Positions 25,763 to 33,517 of a stretch of DNA of 64,000 nucleotides are shown one piece after another (position 1 is the first letter of the stretch; each line of letters starts with the position of its first letter). The DNA comes from JAPLDP01 sp964628285 (GTDB lineage Bacteria > Bacteroidota > Bacteroidia > Bacteroidales > JAGONC01). Below the pieces are notes generated by a model. It ran no database searches, was not told where the DNA came from, and saw only the letters and a program-made list of their open reading frames with translations. The DNA lies in contig CAZVNP010000011.1 of assembly GCA_964628285.1 (NCBI GenBank), positions 1 to 64,000 of the forward strand. The letters are read 5' to 3'. Made by a program: the position numbers and the translations under genes.

Positions 25763-28088
25763 CCTGAAGGTCCTTACCCAGGTCGTTGAAATAATCGCTA
25801 TATCCCGCCACTCTGACGATCAAATCCCGGTATTTTTCAGGATGTATTTGGGCGTCCCTGAGGGTGGCGGCGGTGACCACGTTGAACTGGATGTGATGAC
25901 CGTCCATCCTGAAATAGCTTCTGATCAGGTGGGTGAGGCCGTCGATGCCTTTTTCATCACGCAGGAGGTGAGGGGTGAATTTCTGGTTCAGCAGGGTGCC
26001 GCCTGTTTTCAGATGGTCGATGCGGGCGGCGGAATGCAGCACTGCCGTGGGACCCTTCGTGTCGGCTCCCTGGACGGGTGAGATGCCCTCCGACAACGGC
26101 TGCCGTGCCCGGCGCCCGTCGGGGGTGGCGCCGATGACGCTGCCAAAGTAGATGTGGCAGGTGGTGGGAAGCATGTTGATGCGGTACGTGCCGCCCCGCG
26201 CCGTGGGCCGTCCGTTCACGGCATCGTAGAAAAGATCGAACACCCTCACCGCCCCGGCATCGGCATAATCATCATCGTTGCCATATTTGGGTGTGTCGTA
26301 GACCAGCTCTTTCCTCAGCTCATCATAGCCCTCAAAGTCGGCTTTCATGGCCTTGAGCATCCCGGCCATGGAGCACCGTTTGGTGTCAAAGATATTGTAC
26401 TTCAGCGAGGCGAGCATGTCGGTGATGCTGCCCAGGCCGACACCTTGAATATAGCTGGTGTTGTAACGGGCGCCGCCGGCATTGTAATCGGTGGCATTGG
26501 CGATGCAGTCGTCGATGAGCAGGGAGAGGAAAGGCACCGGCATCCGGTTGATGAACAGGCGCTCGATGATGTTGTTGCCCTTGATCTTGATATCGATGAA
26601 ATAGCGAAGCTGTTTCTCAAAGGCCTTCATCAGATCGTCGGGAGAAGCAAAATCCGTTGCTTTTCCGGTTTTGATCCCCGTCTGTTGCTTTGTCATGGGG
26701 TCAACCCCGTTAAAGAGTGTCAGCTCGAGTATTTTGGGCAGGTTGAAATACCCGGTGAGGAAGTAGGCTTCCGTTCCGAAGGCGCCGCTTTCGACGCAGC
26801 CGCTGGCGCCGCCGTTTCGTGCATCCTCGATGGCTTTGCCCTGGCGTGTGAGCTCCTGCACGATGGCATCGCTGTTGAAGACGGAAGGCTGCCCGAAGCC
26901 GGTGCTGATGATCCTGATGGCTCTTTTTATCAGGCTGTCAGGGTTTTGTTTGCTGAGCTGCACCATGGAGCTGGGCTGTACCATGCGCATCTCCTCCACC
27001 ACGTCGAGGATGAGGTAGCTGAGCTCGTTGACGGCATCCTTGCCGTCACATGTCAGTCCCCCCACGTTGATCAGTGCGAAGTCGGTGTAAGTGTTGCTTT
27101 CCTGGGCGGTGACCCCCACCTTGGGCGGGGCCGGGTGGTTGTTGAATTTCACCCAGAAAGCCTGCAGCAGCTCGGTGGCTTTTTCTTTGGTGAGGGTGCC
27201 CTCCGCCAGACCTTTTCTGTAAAAAGGCAGCAGGTGCTGGTCGAGGCGTCCGGGGTTGAACGAATCCCAGGGATTCAGCTCGGTGATGACGCCGACATGC
27301 ACAAACCAATAGTACTGCAGGGCTTCATGGAAGGTGCGCGGGGCATGAGCCGGCACATGACGGCAGATGTCGGCCATGGTGAGCAGCTCGTCGTGGCGTT
27401 CCTTCTCTTTTTCCTCTTCTGCCATGGCTTCCAGCATGGCGGCATGACGCCCGGCATACAGGATGATGGCGCCGGCGGCAATATCCATGGCCCTGAGCTC
27501 CTCTCTTTTCTCATAGGCCTGAGGATCGTGGTAAAAATCAAGGGCGTCAAGGCTCCTGCGGATGTCGTCGCGGATGTCGAGCATACCCTTGGTATAGATC
27601 TTTCCGCCCAGGACGGTATGACCCGGTGCGCGTTGCTCCTGGAATTCGGTGAAGACGCCGGCACGGTAAGCCGCCAGCCATTCCATATCCATCTCTCTGA
27701 ATATACGCTCCCGCTGAGTCCTGCCCTTCCAGAAGGGGATAATGACATCGCGGTAGAGACGCCGTGTCTCATCGTCGATCCTGAAGGAGACCTTAGGCCT
27801 TGAGTTGAGTATGTCAAGGTCGTCGAGCGAATGCAGGCAGATCTCGGGATAGGTGGGTGTGGCCTTGGGCGCCGGCCCTCTCTCGCCGACGATCAGCTCG
27901 CCATCGTTAATGCATATTTTTTTATTCTCAAGGATATAGCTGAAGGCCAGGGCTCTCTGCACCGGCACCGACACCTCGCCGGCGACGGCGCTGCGGTAGA
28001 ATTCCGTGATCAGAACAGCCCGTTCGGGGGATATCCTGTTGATGGCCTTCAGGCTTTGTTCACGTAATTTTTTTATGCGGTCATTCAT
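25725..28088 (-). CDS. hypD: Trans-4-hydroxy-L-proline dehydratase, glycyl radical enzyme
   Basis: 787-residue glycyl radical enzyme that would dehydrate trans-4-hydroxy-L-proline to pyrroline-5-carboxylate in an oxygen-free cytoplasm. Catalytic Cys431 and Glu433 lie in GGASGCVESG, and the glycyl radical Gly762 in RVAGYSDYF. From memory of the Clostridioides difficile HypD active site (C434, E436, H160, D278, S334, D339, F340, Y450, G765), equivalents fall here at a constant offset of three: H157, D275, S331, D336, F337, Y447, G762. That makes HypD far more likely than pyruvate formate-lyase, glycerol or propanediol dehydratase. The activase gene is 38 bases upstream and EamA overlaps downstream; no proC is in the window. 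Needs anaerobic conditions. Confidence 0.88.
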   Translation of the reverse strand: MNDRIKKLREQSLKAINRISPERAVLITEFYRSAVAGEVSVPVQRALAFSYILENKKICINDGELIVGERGPAPKATPTYPEICLHSLDDLDILNSRPKVSFRIDDETRRLYRDVIIPFWKGRTQRERIFREMDMEWLAAYRAGVFTEFQEQRAPGHTVLGGKIYTKGMLDIRDDIRRSLDALDFYHDPQAYEKREELRAMDIAAGAIILYAGRHAAMLEAMAEEEKEKERHDELLTMADICRHVPAHAPRTFHEALQYYWFVHVGVITELNPWDSFNPGRLDQHLLPFYRKGLAEGTLTKEKATELLQAFWVKFNNHPAPPKVGVTAQESNTYTDFALINVGGLTCDGKDAVNELSYLILDVVEEMRMVQPSSMVQLSKQNPDSLIKRAIRIISTGFGQPSVFNSDAIVQELTRQGKAIEDARNGGASGCVESGAFGTEAYFLTGYFNLPKILELTLFNGVDPMTKQQTGIKTGKATDFASPDDLMKAFEKQLRYFIDIKIKGNNIIERLFINRMPVPFLSLLIDDCIANATDYNAGGARYNTSYIQGVGLGSITDMLASLKYNIFDTKRCSMAGMLKAMKADFEGYDELRKELVYDTPKYGNDDDYADAGAVRVFDLFYDAVNGRPTARGGTYRINMLPTTCHIYFGSVIGATPDGRRARQPLSEGISPVQGADTKGPTAVLHSAARIDHLKTGGTLLNQKFTPHLLRDEKGIDGLTHLIRSYFRMDGHHIQFNVVTAATLRDAQIHPEKYRDLIVRVAGYSDYFNDLGKDLQDEIVRRTEQSSF

Positions 28089-28126
28089 ACATTGTGTCTT
28101 TTAATGGTTCATTTTTGAGGATCAAG

Positions 28127-28921
28127 TCATCCTCCGATATGTGTCTCGAAGTGCAGGCCGGCAAATTCTTTTCGGATCTCCTCCAGCCTGTCACCGGTCA
28201 TCGGATGAATATCCCGGAGTTTGTATGCCAGGTTCAGCCTTCTGTATTTGTTTCCGGCGATGTCGTGGTAGGGCAGCAGGTCGATGGTCCTGATCCCCGG
28301 CAAGCCCGCAAGAAAATCCCTCATCCTGCCCAGGTTATCGTTGGTATCGGTGATGCCGGGTATGAGGGGTATCCTGATCCTGACGGCGGCGCCCGCAGCG
28401 GCCAGCAGGGTGAGGTTACGCAAAATGCCGGCATTAGGCACACCGGTGTAAGTCATGTGTTCTTTTTCATCCATCAGTTTCAGGTCAAAAAGGAAAAGAT
28501 CTGTTTTACCGATCATCTTTTTTATGACGGCAGCGGAAGCCAGGCCACAGGTGTCGAGGGCCGTTGAGATGTTTTGCTCCCCGCAGCGTGACAGCATATG
28601 TTCCAGGAAGAGGGGCTGCATCAGGGGCTCGCCGCCGGAGAAGGTGACGCCTCCGCCCGACTCATCATAGAAAACCATGTCTTTCCTGATCTCCGCCATC
28701 ACCTCCTCCTCTTCCATCCACTTTCCCGACACTTCCTCCGTTTCATAAGTCCGGCCGTCCAGTATCCTGTCCTTTTTGATCCATTCAGGTTCCCTGCTCT
28801 GGCTTTCGGGGTTATGGCACCACCAGCAACGCATGGGACAGCCTTTCATGAAGACCGTGGTACGGATACCGGGACCATCATGGATGGCGTAACGCATGAT
28901 ATCGAAAATCAAACCTTTCAT
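28127..28921 (-). CDS. Radical SAM activating enzyme for the glycyl radical enzyme
   Basis: 265 residues from MKGLIFDIMRYAIHDGPGIR at 28921; the frame is open further upstream but that part is leader. The radical SAM cluster motif CPMRCWWC (GCPMRCWWCHNPES) binds the 4Fe-4S cluster and S-adenosylmethionine; GGGVTFSGGEP and the TALDTCG block are typical of the PflA family. It would install the glycyl radical on HypD (G762). There is no ferredoxin-like cysteine-rich insert between the first motif and EEEVMAEI, so it is a compact activase. First gene of the operon activase-hypD-eamA; a promoter box lies at 29107-29114 with an unusual leader. Confidence 0.88.
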   Translation of the reverse strand: MKGLIFDIMRYAIHDGPGIRTTVFMKGCPMRCWWCHNPESQSREPEWIKKDRILDGRTYETEEVSGKWMEEEEVMAEIRKDMVFYDESGGGVTFSGGEPLMQPLFLEHMLSRCGEQNISTALDTCGLASAAVIKKMIGKTDLFLFDLKLMDEKEHMTYTGVPNAGILRNLTLLAAAGAAVRIRIPLIPGITDTNDNLGRMRDFLAGLPGIRTIDLLPYHDIAGNKYRRLNLAYKLRDIHPMTGDRLEEIRKEFAGLHFETHIGG

Positions 28922-29006
28922 TGATTTACAGGTTTCGGATGACCCTTTGTAAACAAACAGGAAATGTATCGCCGGCGAAGTAATTCCTGCCGGAGGCAAA
29001 GAAGAA

Positions 29007-29023
29007 GGATGATCAGATCATCC
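29007..29023 (-). terminator. Palindrome in leader, possible attenuator
   Basis: GGATGATC-T-GATCATCC (perfect 8-bp arms, one-base centre; more likely an extruding or operator-type palindrome as drawn, since a one-base loop is too tight), followed on the minus strand by TTCTTCTTT. It contains the TGA of the leader ORF. Could be terminator, operator, or both. Confidence 0.4.
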
Positions 29024-29087
29024 AGCAATGGTACAAACCCCTGCCGAACTTCTTGTACATTTTCAGATGGAGGTTACGTGGAAACAT
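29013..29087 (-). CDS. Possible 24-codon leader peptide
   Basis: ATG at 29087 lies about 13 nt after the predicted transcript start; the peptide (MFPRNLHLKMYKKFGRGLYH then CWMI) is basic and ends with TGA at 29013-29015 inside a palindrome. It is too short for gene finders. It is not proline-rich, so a classical proline attenuator is not obvious. I recall no characterised homologue. Coding status is unproven. Confidence 0.3.
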   Translation of the reverse strand: MFPRNLHLKMYKKFGRGLYHCWMI

Positions 29088-29106
29088 GGCCAGGGATATA
29101 TAGGAT

Positions 29107-29114
29107 ACAAAGGT
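29107..29114 (-). promoter_or_regulatory. -7 promoter box of the hypD operon
   Basis: TACCTTTG on the minus strand matches TAnnTTTG; no clear TTTG -33 box. Predicted start near 29100. Confidence 0.4.
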
Positions 29115-29155
29115 ACAACGAATTCAGTTTGTTTGTACAGTATATTCTGTTTTTT

Positions 29156-29821
29156 CTATTCGACTATCTGTTGTTCAAAGGAATGACCGCCGGCATACCG
29201 CCATAAGAGGTCGGCGGTGATGTCAAGGTATTCCCTCACTTCGTAAAGGATGCCTGAGAAGGAAATGATGACGGTCAGGAACCGTTCTGCGCCGGGGGTC
29301 ACCATGGCTCTTTCCGAATCGCTGGTGGGGCTGCCGAAAGCTCCTGCGGAGTCACGGAATACAGGCAGATCTTCTATATTGATCACCCCTTTGCCTATGC
29401 CGGTATAGGTTTCATTTTCCGCGCCTGTGCCAAAGACCACGGGGGGTTGTATCCTGTCTAAGTTGAAGCTTCCGAGCGAGAAGCGGGATAAGATGGAGAC
29501 GAGATTGTTGATGTCGACAATGGTGTTCACCCGATACAATCCTTTACCCTGAATGATGCGGCGCAACAGAGCCTCCGGCGACACCCGGTAGCGGCTGGGT
29601 TTTTTCCCCGTGGCCTTATAGGCCTCACGGGTGTCGCGGATGTGCGGCTGACGCGCGATGTCGTCGATGGTCATGGTGTGCCGGATCTCGTCGCAGAGGG
29701 CGTCAATCTCGTTCCATAAAAGCTCGTTGTGCTGTTCCACCCTGGCCTTGTACTGCAGGCATCCGACGAGCGTGGGTGACCAGAGCGCTTTCAGTTCCGG
29801 TGATATCGACAGGTTGATCAT
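29156..29821 (-). CDS. B3/B4 tRNA-binding domain protein
   Basis: 221-residue cytoplasmic protein consisting of the B3/B4 domain found in the beta subunit of phenylalanyl-tRNA synthetase. Diagnostic stretch: REAYKATGKKPSRYRVSPEA LLRR near 65-90, then VNTIVDINNLVSI near 99. Free-standing B3/B4 proteins are thought to edit or sense tRNA, but the role here is inferred from family only. The start codon overlaps the stop of the GT39 gene by four bases (ATGA at 29818-29821), so the two are translationally coupled. The gene ends 150 bases from the hypD leader. Confidence 0.8.
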   Translation of the reverse strand: MINLSISPELKALWSPTLVGCLQYKARVEQHNELLWNEIDALCDEIRHTMTIDDIARQPHIRDTREAYKATGKKPSRYRVSPEALLRRIIQGKGLYRVNTIVDINNLVSILSRFSLGSFNLDRIQPPVVFGTGAENETYTGIGKGVINIEDLPVFRDSAGAFGSPTSDSERAMVTPGAERFLTVIISFSGILYEVREYLDITADLLWRYAGGHSFEQQIVE

Positions 29822-31398
29822 TGTTCCAGGTTTTGAGTGAAGGGACGCTTAAACTTATACCGTTCTTTTATCTTCTTCACTTTTTCATCCCACAACCGGT
29901 AGAGATAGGGTTTGGGATCCCAGCAGTAATACACCGGCAAACCGCTTTCACGGGCATAGGGATCGGTGATGCGGCCCGTCAGCTCATAGTGGTTGAACAG
30001 CTCGGGCAGATCATCGCTCTCGCCTATTTTAATAAAATGTGTGGCCGTGAGATGATCGGGGGCATGAAAGATGAAACTTTCATTGAAGCAGTAGGGCTCG
30101 GGAAGACCGTACTTTTTACCGTAAAAACATATCGCTCCCGCCTCGCCATAGTTCTCGGCAAATATGACACATTCCGCCTGCTCCCATGGAGTCAGTCCCT
30201 GGTACTTACCTGCCGTGATCTCCGCCAGCTCTTTCCATCCGGTCATATCGGCATAATCCTGTGGCAGGCTGTAATAATTGCCGTCTTCCCACCGCAGAGG
30301 CTCGGCTGAGATATACCTGGAGATCACCTGCCCGTAACGTACCATGGGATCGGCCCGCAGGACAGGCAATCCAAAAGGGAGGCCGGGTATGGCGAAGACT
30401 ATAATAAAGAGAATGACGGCATAACGGAGAAATGTCATCCTGCCCGTGACATGCTTTTCAAAGTAATAGCCCCCGGCGGCGAGGAGAAAAGGATAGAGTC
30501 CCAGAGTATAGTAGGCTTTACCTTTTAAAGCGAAAAAGAGAACCAGAACGACGATGTACAGATAGCCGAACAACCGGTAAGGCCTGGCTTGTTTGTAAAC
30601 CAGCAGGTAAACGAGACCTGAGATCCAGACGATCAGGCCGGGAAAATTCATCAGAAGCTGCATGAGAAGGAAACCACCCTGTTCGACATTGACGAGCTGT
30701 GTCGCACGGAGCTCCTGCATATGATGTATGACCGGCAACCGGTGGATGACCTGCCACAGGAGGTTCGGGAAAATAATGATCAGGCCAGCCAGCACACCGA
30801 CAGGAAAGTACCAGGAACGGAGCAGCTTCCTGAGAGGGGTGGCGAGAAGTACCATGAAGAACCCGGCAACGAAAAAAACGATCATGTATTTATTCAGGAA
30901 TGCCAGACCCCAAACAATGAACAGGTAAACCCAAATCCTGGGATTACGGGTGTTGATGAGGCGGATGATGAGATAAGCCGATAAGGTCCAGTAAAATACG
31001 TCGAAGCATACCGGCTGGAATAATGAGAATGTCCTCAGGTAAGAGGTGGAGAGCAGAAAAGCCAGACCCGTGATAAAAACGGCCACATTGCCGCCTTTGA
31101 GCTCTTTAACGATGAGGCATGTCACCAGCAGGGTGAGAGCGCCCATGACTGCGGGAAAGAAACCTATGGCTAAGGCCGTTTCACCGAAGAGAAAGCGCGA
31201 CAGGGCAGCGAAAAAGGCGATGGAGGGAGGCACGGAGACATAACCCCAGGAGAGATGCTCGCTTAGGGCTATGTACAACAATTCATCACGGTGAAGCTCA
31301 TAATAGTTCTTAAAAATCAGATGAACCACGACCAGAATGACCATCATGACGATGATCAGGCCCCATTCCTTGAGAATTCCGGTCAGGTGCTTATTCAT
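29818..31398 (-). CDS. Glycosyltransferase family 39 membrane protein
   Basis: 526-residue integral membrane protein of the GT39/ArnT class that transfers a sugar from a polyprenyl phosphate carrier on the outer face of the inner membrane. About ten to eleven hydrophobic segments occupy residues 10-370. The diagnostic first-loop acidic motif is HRDELLYIALSEHL near 37 (catalytic Asp/Glu), with YYELHRDE before it. A soluble C-terminal domain follows (370-526). Acceptor and donor cannot be determined. A TAACTTTG box (31421-31428) places the transcript start about 16 nt upstream of the ATG, supporting this start. Confidence 0.82.
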   Translation of the reverse strand: MNKHLTGILKEWGLIIVMMVILVVVHLIFKNYYELHRDELLYIALSEHLSWGYVSVPPSIAFFAALSRFLFGETALAIGFFPAVMGALTLLVTCLIVKELKGGNVAVFITGLAFLLSTSYLRTFSLFQPVCFDVFYWTLSAYLIIRLINTRNPRIWVYLFIVWGLAFLNKYMIVFFVAGFFMVLLATPLRKLLRSWYFPVGVLAGLIIIFPNLLWQVIHRLPVIHHMQELRATQLVNVEQGGFLLMQLLMNFPGLIVWISGLVYLLVYKQARPYRLFGYLYIVVLVLFFALKGKAYYTLGLYPFLLAAGGYYFEKHVTGRMTFLRYAVILFIIVFAIPGLPFGLPVLRADPMVRYGQVISRYISAEPLRWEDGNYYSLPQDYADMTGWKELAEITAGKYQGLTPWEQAECVIFAENYGEAGAICFYGKKYGLPEPYCFNESFIFHAPDHLTATHFIKIGESDDLPELFNHYELTGRITDPYARESGLPVYYCWDPKPYLYRLWDEKVKKIKERYKFKRPFTQNLEQ

Positions 31399-31420
31399 TG
31401 GCGGATCATTAAACCCAGGC

Positions 31421-31428
31421 CAAAGTTA
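31421..31428 (-). promoter_or_regulatory. -7 promoter box for the GT39-B3/B4 pair
   Basis: TAACTTTG on the minus strand matches TAnnTTTG; start near 31414, 16 nt before the ATG. The remaining gap 31429-31594 shows nothing else. Confidence 0.4.
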
Positions 31429-31594
31429 CATTTTTTCCGTCACTTTGATTTTTATCGGACGGTATTCTTTATCTTCTCAACGGCATGAATCAAAATATCT
31501 GAAAAGCCATCCACATGGTGAAATGATTGGAGGAGGAGAAAGATACCAACTGTTGAGCCATCGGTCAAACCATGACAAAAGGTTATGGATGGAC

Positions 31595-32335
31595 TCATAA
31601 GGAGCGTTTCAGCTCGCTTTTCAGAATTAAGGCCGTGGAGATACCGGCCAGGATGAATTTGAGATCGTCGGGAATATCGTTGCTGATGATCACTTTTTTA
31701 TGCTCCGTCAGGTCCACGGCTCCTATCACCTTATCATCCAGCGAGTATTCATAACCCAGTTTGTAGCCTTCCATTAAATCTCCCGACGACAGGGTGCTGA
31801 CCTCGTTGATGGTGATCCTCATGGCGCCGTTCGACAAAAACCCCAGAGACGTATCCCCTTCGATGGAATAGCTGTTAATGACCAGAAAATGCCACCGGCC
31901 GCCTTTCCCTGCACAGTCGATGGTGCCCTTGAAGACATCCTTCTGTTCAATCTGTAATTCGGAAGCGCCATCTTCTTCCAGTGGTTCTTTATCTTTTAAC
32001 AGGGAGAGATCTTCACCTCCCAGCTTACCGGTGCAGATGACGGTGGATTGGAACAAAGCCCCCCTGTTCATTTCAAAACCAATATCCTCTTTCATACTTT
32101 TCACCCCCATCTCGGCGTCCAGCACTTCACCTATGGGTGTGGTCCTGGTCACTTTTCCGGTGAAATACGGCCCGAACGACACGATCTCCCTGCCCAGGAA
32201 AATATGCTTTCTCTTAACGGCCATGATGTCGGCATCGGACTGCAGGTTTTCATTGAGCAGCATGCTCGAGGCACAGGCAACCACCAGCAGGGTCATGCCG
32301 GGAATAAGGAAATATTTAACTGCCGACCGTAACAT
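31595..32335 (-). CDS. Hypothetical lipoprotein
   Basis: 246 residues with a lipoprotein signal peptide (LLVVACAS, lipobox Cys near 21). The rest is a soluble beta-rich sequence with a repeated GxxR/F-G pattern (CTGKLGGEDLS ... CAGKGGRW) and no domain I recognise. Six bases separate it from the upstream lipoprotein gene, so the two are probably co-transcribed. Function unknown. Confidence 0.7.
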   Translation of the reverse strand: MLRSAVKYFLIPGMTLLVVACASSMLLNENLQSDADIMAVKRKHIFLGREIVSFGPYFTGKVTRTTPIGEVLDAEMGVKSMKEDIGFEMNRGALFQSTVICTGKLGGEDLSLLKDKEPLEEDGASELQIEQKDVFKGTIDCAGKGGRWHFLVINSYSIEGDTSLGFLSNGAMRITINEVSTLSSGDLMEGYKLGYEYSLDDKVIGAVDLTEHKKVIISNDIPDDLKFILAGISTALILKSELKRSL

Positions 32336-32341
32336 GTCATG

Positions 32342-33280
32342 TCATTTGATCCTGTTTAAGGCGGCCGAGGTCACCCAGTATACTGCCGATCCTGTGGTGT
32401 CCTGAGCCGCTGCGATAAAAAAGCAATACTGACCTCCCGACGTGAACCTGGCCGATCCTTCCTGTCCCCGGAACCCAAACCTGTTGCCCATGGCGGCGGG
32501 TGTACTCCAGACGTCCTCATCGTCCCTGAAGCTGATGAGGTATTCATTCATCTCTTCACCATTAAGGGAAGCCCTGCTGAGCACCATCACGGACTCATCC
32601 GGTGTCACGCTCACACCGGTGATGTCACCGGTTTCATTGATCATGCCTGAGAGTTTTTCGGGGATCTCAAAGGCGCCTTCTTTTATCTTTGCCCTGTAAA
32701 CGTTGCCACCGGCATAATCATCACCGCGGATAAAGTACAGCGTCCCCTCGCGTGTCACGGAAGGTGAAAACTCATCCATTGCCGTGTTGATGCTGGCTTC
32801 GAGATGATGGGGTGTGTCCCAGCCCTCCATGGTTTCATAGGTGTACCAGATGTCTTCATCCGCAGCAGCTGAATTTTTCTCCCGGGGACGGTCGGAGACA
32901 AAATAGAAAGCCTTTCTGTAAGGAACGAAACAAGGCTGCCGGTCATTGTATTGCCCGGAGTGAATGAAAACGGAGGGAACCAGCCAGTGCTCTTTTACCT
33001 CCCCTGTGTACATAAGGACCCGGCGGTCATTCACCGAAGCGGTGAAGAAAAGCTCCCGGCCATCGGCCTGAAAGGTGATATCACTGACATGGTGAAAGGT
33101 GGAAAAGATATCGCGGCCGAAGAGCTGCGGCTCGTTGCCGGGTTTTTCTTCGCCCAGAAACCGGCCCTTTACCGGCAGATACCCGGATTCTTCTTTTTTA
33201 TCAGAGCGGTCTGAACAGCCGGCCATGATCCCGATCATGACCAGGCCGATCCAGAGATATTTTTTAGTTCCTTTTCCCAT
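32342..33280 (-). CDS. Lipoprotein with WD40/PD40-like beta-propeller repeats
   Basis: 312 residues if translation starts at MGKGTKKYLW (33280). An upstream ATG (33340) exists but would put 20 residues before a good lipoprotein signal (IGIMAGCS). The body has TolB/PD40-like blades: FQADGRELFFTAS, PYRKAFYFVSDRP, VTREGTLYFIRG, SGGQYCFFIAA, each ending in a Y/F-F core. Such proteins usually sit on the periplasmic or outer face and bind peptides or glycans. It forms a pair with the downstream hypothetical lipoprotein. Confidence 0.72.
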   Translation of the reverse strand: MGKGTKKYLWIGLVMIGIMAGCSDRSDKKEESGYLPVKGRFLGEEKPGNEPQLFGRDIFSTFHHVSDITFQADGRELFFTASVNDRRVLMYTGEVKEHWLVPSVFIHSGQYNDRQPCFVPYRKAFYFVSDRPREKNSAAADEDIWYTYETMEGWDTPHHLEASINTAMDEFSPSVTREGTLYFIRGDDYAGGNVYRAKIKEGAFEIPEKLSGMINETGDITGVSVTPDESVMVLSRASLNGEEMNEYLISFRDDEDVWSTPAAMGNRFGFRGQEGSARFTSGGQYCFFIAAAQDTTGSAVYWVTSAALNRIK

Positions 33281-33517
33281 AAAACTCCTGGATTTCATCG
33301 AGTGTTTGACCAAATTATGATGATTATTTGTGTTTTTCATAGGAGGAATGAAAATACAAATAAATCCTGCAGGACGATAAAAAATTCAGGTGAAAGTCGT
33401 CATTCTTAATATAAATTTTGGTTTTTACCGGCGATTTTCGCAGATTTACATACTTATTTTCCATTACGTTTTAACATAAGACAAATTATGAAGTTTTAAA
33501 TGATAAAAGAAAAACCC

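Larger units (their letters stand above)
28922..29100 (-). promoter_or_regulatory. Structured leader of the hypD operon
   Basis: The approximately 180-nt stretch between the predicted transcript start (about 29100) and the activase ATG (28921) holds, in order, a 24-codon ORF (29013-29087), a hairpin GTACAA...TTGTAC inside that ORF, a perfect palindrome overlapping its stop codon and followed by a pyrimidine tract, and a GCCGG...CCGGC pair. The order resembles a transcription attenuator or structured RNA; no known riboswitch was recognised. Confidence 0.45.

Noticed and set aside
26154..27803. Long plus-strand open frame of 549 codons opposite hypD
   Set aside because: A mirror frame of a high-GC gene. 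Its sequence has no domain, and the minus-strand HypD explains the DNA fully.
25725..28088. Pyruvate formate-lyase identity for the glycyl radical enzyme
   Set aside because: PFL has adjacent Cys-Cys in the active site; here there is Cys431 followed by Val-Glu433, as in dehydratases, and the other residues fit HypD.
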